A stretch of 8,027 bases of DNA from Gammaproteobacteria bacterium (lineage in GTDB: Bacteria; Pseudomonadota; Gammaproteobacteria; SZUA-21). Below are positions 4,502-8,027 of the stretch, piece after piece. The stretch's first letter is position 1. The number at the start of each line of letters is the position of its first letter. The notes under the pieces are model-generated. The model worked only from the letters and a program-made list of their open reading frames with translations. It was not told the DNA's origin and made no database searches. The stretch spans positions 1-8,027 of the forward strand of contig JALUUZ010000450.1 of NCBI GenBank assembly GCA_027021095.1. Reading direction: 5' to 3'. The translations under genes were made by a program, and so were the position numbers.

Positions 4502-5983
4502 ATGTCCGCACATCTACTCATACTGCTGGTGGTCATTCCACTGTTTTCGGCACCGCTGTGTATCTTGCTCAGGCGTTCCCGGCTGGTATGGCTGTTGAGC
4601 AGCCTGAGCACCGGCGCCTGCCTGCTGATCTCCATTCTGCTGCTGCAGCAGGTCTACCGCAGCGGCACCGTCACTTACATGCTCGGGGGCTGGTCAACCC
4701 CGCTGGGTATAGGCATCGAATACCGGCTTGACCTGTTTGCGGCGCTGGTGGCCTTGTTCGTCTCACTCGTCGGCTTTGCCGTCGCCCTGTACTCGTATAC
4801 CAGCCTGCAGAAAGAACTGCCCAGGCACAAACATCCGTTGTTCGCGGCGGCTTATCTGCTGTGCCTGGCAGGATTACTGGGAATCACTGTCACCGCGGAT
4901 GTCTTCAATCTCTTTGTGTTTCTCGAGATCTCGTCCCTGTCTTCCTATGCGCTGATCAGCATGGGCCGCGACCGCGCTGCGCTGCTGGCCTCTTTCCGCT
5001 ACCTGATCATGGGCACGATTGGCGCCACTTTCCTGTTGATCGGTATCGGCCTGATCTACAGTCATACCGGCACGCTGAACATGTCGGCGCTGCAAAAAGT
5101 GCTGCCGGCGCTTACGGGCAAAGCCTCGATCCAGGCCTCCCTGGCATTTATCATGCTGGGCCTGGCGATCAAGTCGGCACTTTTTCCACTCCACCTCTGG
5201 CTGCCGAGTGCCTACACTCATGCCCCCTCGGCGGTGTCTGCGTTTCTGGCCGGCACCGCGACCAAGGTGTCGATCTACGCGCTGGCCAGGTTTATCTATT
5301 CCGTATTCGGTAAACCGTTCGTCATTACCCAGGAACATATCGGCATTGCATTGATCACACTGTCCATCCCGGCGATGCTGCTGGGTTCCATGCTGGCAAT
5401 CAAACAGCAGAATCTCAAACGCATGCTGGCCTACTCCAGCATCGCCCAGATCGGTTACCTGTTTCTTGGACTCGGCCTGTCCACGGTCGCCAGCGTCGGT
5501 GCCACGATCACCCACCTGTTCAATCATGCACTGATCAAGTCCGCGCTGTTTTTGAGTCTTGGCTGTATCGTCTACCGGACCGGTAAAGCCGAAATCAGCA
5601 GCCTAAGCGGCCTGGCACGGCAAATGCCATGGACCATGGCTGCGTTCACTGTGGCGGGGCTGGGACTGATCGGCATTCCACTGACTGCTGGATTCATCAG
5701 CAAATGGGCCTTGATCCGCGCGACACTGACACCGGACTACTGGCCACTGGCCGTAGTGATCCTGATCACTTCGCTGCTGGCGGTCGTCTATATCTGGCGC
5801 GTGATCGAAGCGGCCTACTTTCAGCCACCCGCACCGGGCAGCACAGGCCGGACTGCCGAAGCCCCGTTGGGACTGCTGGTCCCGACCTGGTTGCTGGTAC
5901 TGTTGAGCCTCTATTTCGGTATACAGACCACAGTAAACTTTGGCATCGCCGTCAAGGCGGCAACGGCACTGGTTGGAGGCTGA
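4502..5983 (+). CDS. mrpD: Mrp-type Na+/H+ antiporter subunit D (NuoM/NuoN-like)
   Basis: Large antiporter-like membrane subunit, 493 residues, normal for MrpD and with about 14 hydrophobic segments. Residues of the proton path are present: Glu142 (FVFLEISSLSSY, helix 5), Lys224 (GLAIKSALFPLHLWLP, helix 7), Lys255 (GTATKVSIYALAR, helix 8), His338, Lys346, and Lys401 (GIPLTAGFISKW, helix 12). The helix 7-8 text HLWLPSAYTHAPSAVSAFLAGTATKVSIYA is closest to true MrpD, so I take this as the MrpD orthologue (MbhH in hydrogenases). The ATG at 4502 has GGGGA about 12 bases upstream, a little far. This is the only gene in the operon preceded by a gap (33 bases). It should move protons in exchange for Na+ or K+ as part of the complex. 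Confidence 0.93.
   Translation: MSAHLLILLVVIPLFSAPLCILLRRSRLVWLLSSLSTGACLLISILLLQQVYRSGTVTYMLGGWSTPLGIGIEYRLDLFAALVALFVSLVGFAVALYSYTSLQKELPRHKHPLFAAAYLLCLAGLLGITVTADVFNLFVFLEISSLSSYALISMGRDRAALLASFRYLIMGTIGATFLLIGIGLIYSHTGTLNMSALQKVLPALTGKASIQASLAFIMLGLAIKSALFPLHLWLPSAYTHAPSAVSAFLAGTATKVSIYALARFIYSVFGKPFVITQEHIGIALITLSIPAMLLGSMLAIKQQNLKRMLAYSSIAQIGYLFLGLGLSTVASVGATITHLFNHALIKSALFLSLGCIVYRTGKAEISSLSGLARQMPWTMAAFTVAGLGLIGIPLTAGFISKWALIRATLTPDYWPLAVVILITSLLAVVYIWRVIEAAYFQPPAPGSTGRTAEAPLGLLVPTWLLVLLSLYFGIQTTVNFGIAVKAATALVGG
5975..5979 (+). promoter_or_regulatory. Ribosome-binding site GGAGG that fixes the start of the second D-type subunit
   Basis: GGAGG lies inside the last codons of mrpD, five bases before the ATG at 5985. 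It favours that ATG over an in-frame ATG at 5940, which would add 15 residues of basic, non-hydrophobic sequence. Confidence 0.75.
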
Positions 5984-5984
5984 A

Positions 5985-7454
5985 ATGGGACTGCAGGAAT
6001 CGCTGTTACTGGTACTCCTGACACCCTGGGTGGGGGGCGTACTGCTGGTCCTGGCCGGCCGCTGGCCCAACCTGCGTGACGCCATTTCGGTTGTAACCTC
6101 GCTGTTACTGTTACTTGCAGTGATCGCGCTCTACAATCACGCCGGGAATGGCACGGCCACGCCCCCTGAACTGACACTGTTTACGATGCTGCCCGGAATC
6201 GAGGTCGGCTTCAGACTCGAGCCACTCGGCATGCTGTTCGTAGTCATCGCCGCGGTATTATGGATCATCAACACGATCTACTCGATCGGCTACATGCGCG
6301 GCAACAACGAAAAACACCAGACCCGCTTCTACCTGTGTTTCGCGATCGCAATCGGCGCCACCATGGGCCTGGCGCTGTCAGCCAACCTGCTGACGTTATT
6401 CATCTTCTATGAAGTACTCACACTGTCGACCTATCCGCTGGTCACACACAAGGGTTCGATGAAAGCGGCCAGGGCCGGGCGTACTTACCTCGGGTACCTG
6501 CTTGGCACCTCGATTGCGTTCTTCCTGCTGGCGATCATCTGGACCTGGGCGCTGACCGGTACGCTGGAATTCACGCCGCGGGGCATCTTCAAACAGGACA
6601 CCGACGCCGCCAGCCTGTCATTGTTGTTCGTGCTCTATATTTTTGGTATCGGCAAAGCGGCGATCATGCCAATACATCGCTGGCTGCCCGCCGCAATGGT
6701 CGCTCCCACACCGGTCAGTGCATTGCTGCACGCGGTTGCCGTGGTCAAGGCCGGTGTGTTCACGATCACCAAAGTGGTGTTGTATATCTTCGGCCCGGCG
6801 CTGACGCGCGAGATACCCGCCAGCGAATGGATCGTCTACCTGGCAGGAACGACGATCGTGGTCGCCTCATGGATCGCGCTGCGCCAGACCAATCTTAAAC
6901 GCCGCCTGGCCTATTCGACCATCAGCCAGCTGTCTTATGTAATCATGGCGGCAGCGCTGGGTACCGCCTACGCACTGCTGGCGGCCGCGCTGCATATCGC
7001 TGTCCATGCATTTGGCAAGATCACCTTGTTTTTCGCTGCCGGTTCGATCTATACCGCCACTCACAAAACCGAGATTCCACAATTGAAAGGAATCGGCCGG
7101 CAGATGCCCTGGACCATGGCCGCGTTTACGATCGGTGCCGTCTCGATGGTCGGCCTGCCTCCGGCGGCCGGCTTTCTAAGCAAATGGTACCTGCTGATGG
7201 GCGCGATGCAACTGCAGGCGTATTTTGTGCTCGCGGTCATCGTCATCAGCACGCTGCTGAATGCCGCCTATTTTTTTCCAATCGTTCATGCCGCCTTCTT
7301 CCAGCCAGCAGACGACGACACCGGGAAAATTCATGAAGCCCCATGGCCTGTGGTACTGGCCGTGAGCTGCGCCGCCGTGCTGACCCTGCTGTTGTTTCTG
7401 TACCCCTGGCCGGTACTGTCACTCGCGGCACTCGTTTCCGGAGCCACCCCATGA
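5985..7454 (+). CDS. Second MrpD/NuoL-like proton-conducting subunit
   Basis: Antiporter-like membrane subunit of 489 residues, a paralogue of the preceding MrpD. The proton-path residues are all present: Glu143 (IFYEVLTLSTYPLV), Lys224 (GIGKAAIMPIHRWLP), Lys255 (ALLHAVAVVKAGVF), Lys345 (HAFGKITLFF) and Lys400 (GLPPAAGFLSKW). The helix 7-8 region (HRWLPAAMVAPTPVSALLHAVAVVKAG) is nearer to NuoL, MrpA and NuoM than to the neighbouring MrpD. It may therefore stand in for the antiporter-like half of MrpA, whose C-terminal half is encoded separately upstream. GGAGG five bases before the ATG at 5985, one base after the mrpD stop, sets the start. Its stop overlaps the next start (ATGA). A function in Na+ or K+/H+ exchange is inferred from family and context. 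Confidence 0.92.
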   Translation: MGLQESLLLVLLTPWVGGVLLVLAGRWPNLRDAISVVTSLLLLLAVIALYNHAGNGTATPPELTLFTMLPGIEVGFRLEPLGMLFVVIAAVLWIINTIYSIGYMRGNNEKHQTRFYLCFAIAIGATMGLALSANLLTLFIFYEVLTLSTYPLVTHKGSMKAARAGRTYLGYLLGTSIAFFLLAIIWTWALTGTLEFTPRGIFKQDTDAASLSLLFVLYIFGIGKAAIMPIHRWLPAAMVAPTPVSALLHAVAVVKAGVFTITKVVLYIFGPALTREIPASEWIVYLAGTTIVVASWIALRQTNLKRRLAYSTISQLSYVIMAAALGTAYALLAAALHIAVHAFGKITLFFAAGSIYTATHKTEIPQLKGIGRQMPWTMAAFTIGAVSMVGLPPAAGFLSKWYLLMGAMQLQAYFVLAVIVISTLLNAAYFFPIVHAAFFQPADDDTGKIHEAPWPVVLAVSCAAVLTLLLFLYPWPVLSLAALVSGATP

Positions 7455-7705
7455 ACAACGACAACGAACGTAAACACTGGCTGCTGCGCCCTGCGACGAT
7501 CAAAAAATGCTGGTTGCTGCTGTACCTGGTCCTTGCGCTCAGCGTGGCCGCGGAACTCTTTTTCCCCAACAAAGGCTATTTCGGGATCGATGGCAGCTTC
7601 GCTTTTTCCGCCTGGTTCGGATTCACAGCATGCCTGTTGATGGTCGTCTTTGCAAAACTCCTTGGCTATCTTATCAAACGTAGTGACGATTACTATGACG
7701 ATTGA
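7451..7705 (+). CDS. Small two-helix membrane protein of the Mrp-like operon
   Basis: Protein of 84 residues without an assigned function. It has a short basic N-terminus (NNDNERKHWLLRPATIKK), a hydrophobic segment at about 21-38, a short loop (FPNKGYFGIDGSF), a second hydrophobic segment at about 50-75, and a charged end KRSDDYYDD. The ATG at 7451 overlaps the previous stop (ATGA), with GGAG eight bases upstream; the frame is open further left but only inside the previous gene. It overlaps the next gene by 11 bases. Such tight packing between two antiporter-type genes suggests a real accessory subunit of the complex. From memory, similar small proteins with a glycine/aromatic second helix and a DYYD-like end occur in comparable proteobacterial clusters; I could not check this. 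It does not look like MrpC, F or G. Confidence 0.82.
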   Translation: MNNDNERKHWLLRPATIKKCWLLLYLVLALSVAAELFFPNKGYFGIDGSFAFSAWFGFTACLLMVVFAKLLGYLIKRSDDYYDD

Positions 7706-8027
7706 TTTTCCACTGCCCCCGGGACTGCTGCTGATTTTCAGCGCACTGTTATTGCCCATGACCCCGCCACTGTTGCGCAAGCTGCTTCTGCTTGGCGTCC
7801 CCTTGGCCAGCCTGCTGCTCATTCTGCTGCTGCGCGATGACTATGTCCTGACGATCCCGTTTCTCGGCTACCAGCTGGAACTGATCCGCCTGACGGCATA
7901 CGGTAAAGTCTTTGCAATTATTTTTTCGGTCATGGCCTTCGCCGGCAACCTGTTTGCGTTGAACCAGGCCAGGACCTCTGAACTCACCGCAGCGATGCTG
8001 TATGCCGGTGCCGCGATCTGTGTCACC
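7695..8027 (+). CDS. Third MrpD/NuoL-like subunit (N-terminal part, cut by window edge)
   Basis: I translated 111 codons from the ATG at 7695 to the last base without a stop. The protein begins MTIDFPLPPGLLLIFSALLL and continues with hydrophobic segments at about 9-22 and 28-47. A short amphipathic stretch follows (YVLTIPFLGYQLELIRLTAYG), then two more hydrophobic segments (KVFAIIFSVMAFAGNLFAL and AAMLYAGAAICVT). This layout is that of the first helices of antiporter-like subunits of complex I and Mrp, where the phrase before the first long helices describes the family's beta-hairpin-like loop. The Glu of helix 5 and the Lys residues lie outside the window. It overlaps the small protein's end by 11 bases, so translation is probably coupled. 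It would be the third large proton-conducting subunit of the complex. Confidence 0.8.
   Translation, partial: MTIDFPLPPGLLLIFSALLLPMTPPLLRKLLLLGVPLASLLLILLLRDDYVLTIPFLGYQLELIRLTAYGKVFAIIFSVMAFAGNLFALNQARTSELTAAMLYAGAAICVT

Noticed and set aside
4874..5527. 217-codon open frame on the minus strand
   Set aside because: Antisense to mrpD; its Gln/Arg/Asp-rich translation is the typical shadow of a membrane-protein gene.
5940..5984. Earlier in-frame ATG for the second D-type subunit
   Set aside because: It would add 15 basic, non-hydrophobic residues inside the end of mrpD, whereas GGAGG sits five bases before the ATG at 5985.
7343..7450. N-terminal extension of the small 84-residue protein
   Set aside because: The extra 36 residues are Arg-rich and lie wholly inside the preceding gene; the ATG at 7451 has a Shine-Dalgarno and a four-base overlap.

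Overview
The window looks like chromosomal DNA of a gammaproteobacterium. Codon use is moderately GC-rich, the ribosome-binding sites are ordinary, and the residue patterns of the CheA/CheY and Mrp proteins fit that group; a marine, haloalkaliphilic or sulfur-oxidising lineage is plausible, but this is an inference. There are two divergent gene blocks separated by about 390 bases of non-coding DNA. All genes are intact except the two cut by the window ends. I see no tRNA, rRNA, CRISPR array, insertion sequence or frameshift.

Left block (minus strand, 1-1587): a chemosensory operon read leftward as STAS-domain protein, CheY-type receiver, then CheA (285 N-terminal residues, ending at the start of its dimerisation domain). 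The gaps are about 40 bases, each with a good Shine-Dalgarno sequence before cheY and cheA. CheA should autophosphorylate and pass phosphate from His48 to Asp52 of the receiver. The STAS protein has Thr in place of the usual phospho-Ser.

Middle (1588-1976): no gene, but an unusual density of short perfect or near-perfect palindromes, several sharing the word CACAGAA/TTCTGTG. One pair of hairpins is mutually exclusive because they share an arm. A candidate promoter for the rightward operon lies at 1880-1914, and the first rightward gene starts with TTG.

Right block (plus strand, 1977-8027, running off the end): an Mrp-type multi-subunit cation/proton antiporter operon in the order E - F - G - (stand-alone MrpA C-terminal module, MbhD+MbhE type) - B - C - D - second D-like - small two-helix protein - third D-like (partial). 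The E-F-G-A'-B-C-D order and the detached MrpA C-terminus match the archaeal membrane-bound hydrogenase (MBH) family rather than the classical ABCDEFG Mrp operon, yet no hydrogenase or redox gene is visible. The first seven genes are joined by overlapping or abutting stop/start codons (with a 33-base break only before D), suggesting stoichiometric translation into one membrane complex. Both complete D-type subunits keep the Glu and Lys residues of the proton path. The small 84-residue protein between the second and third D-type genes is an uncharacterised but apparently integral part of the operon.
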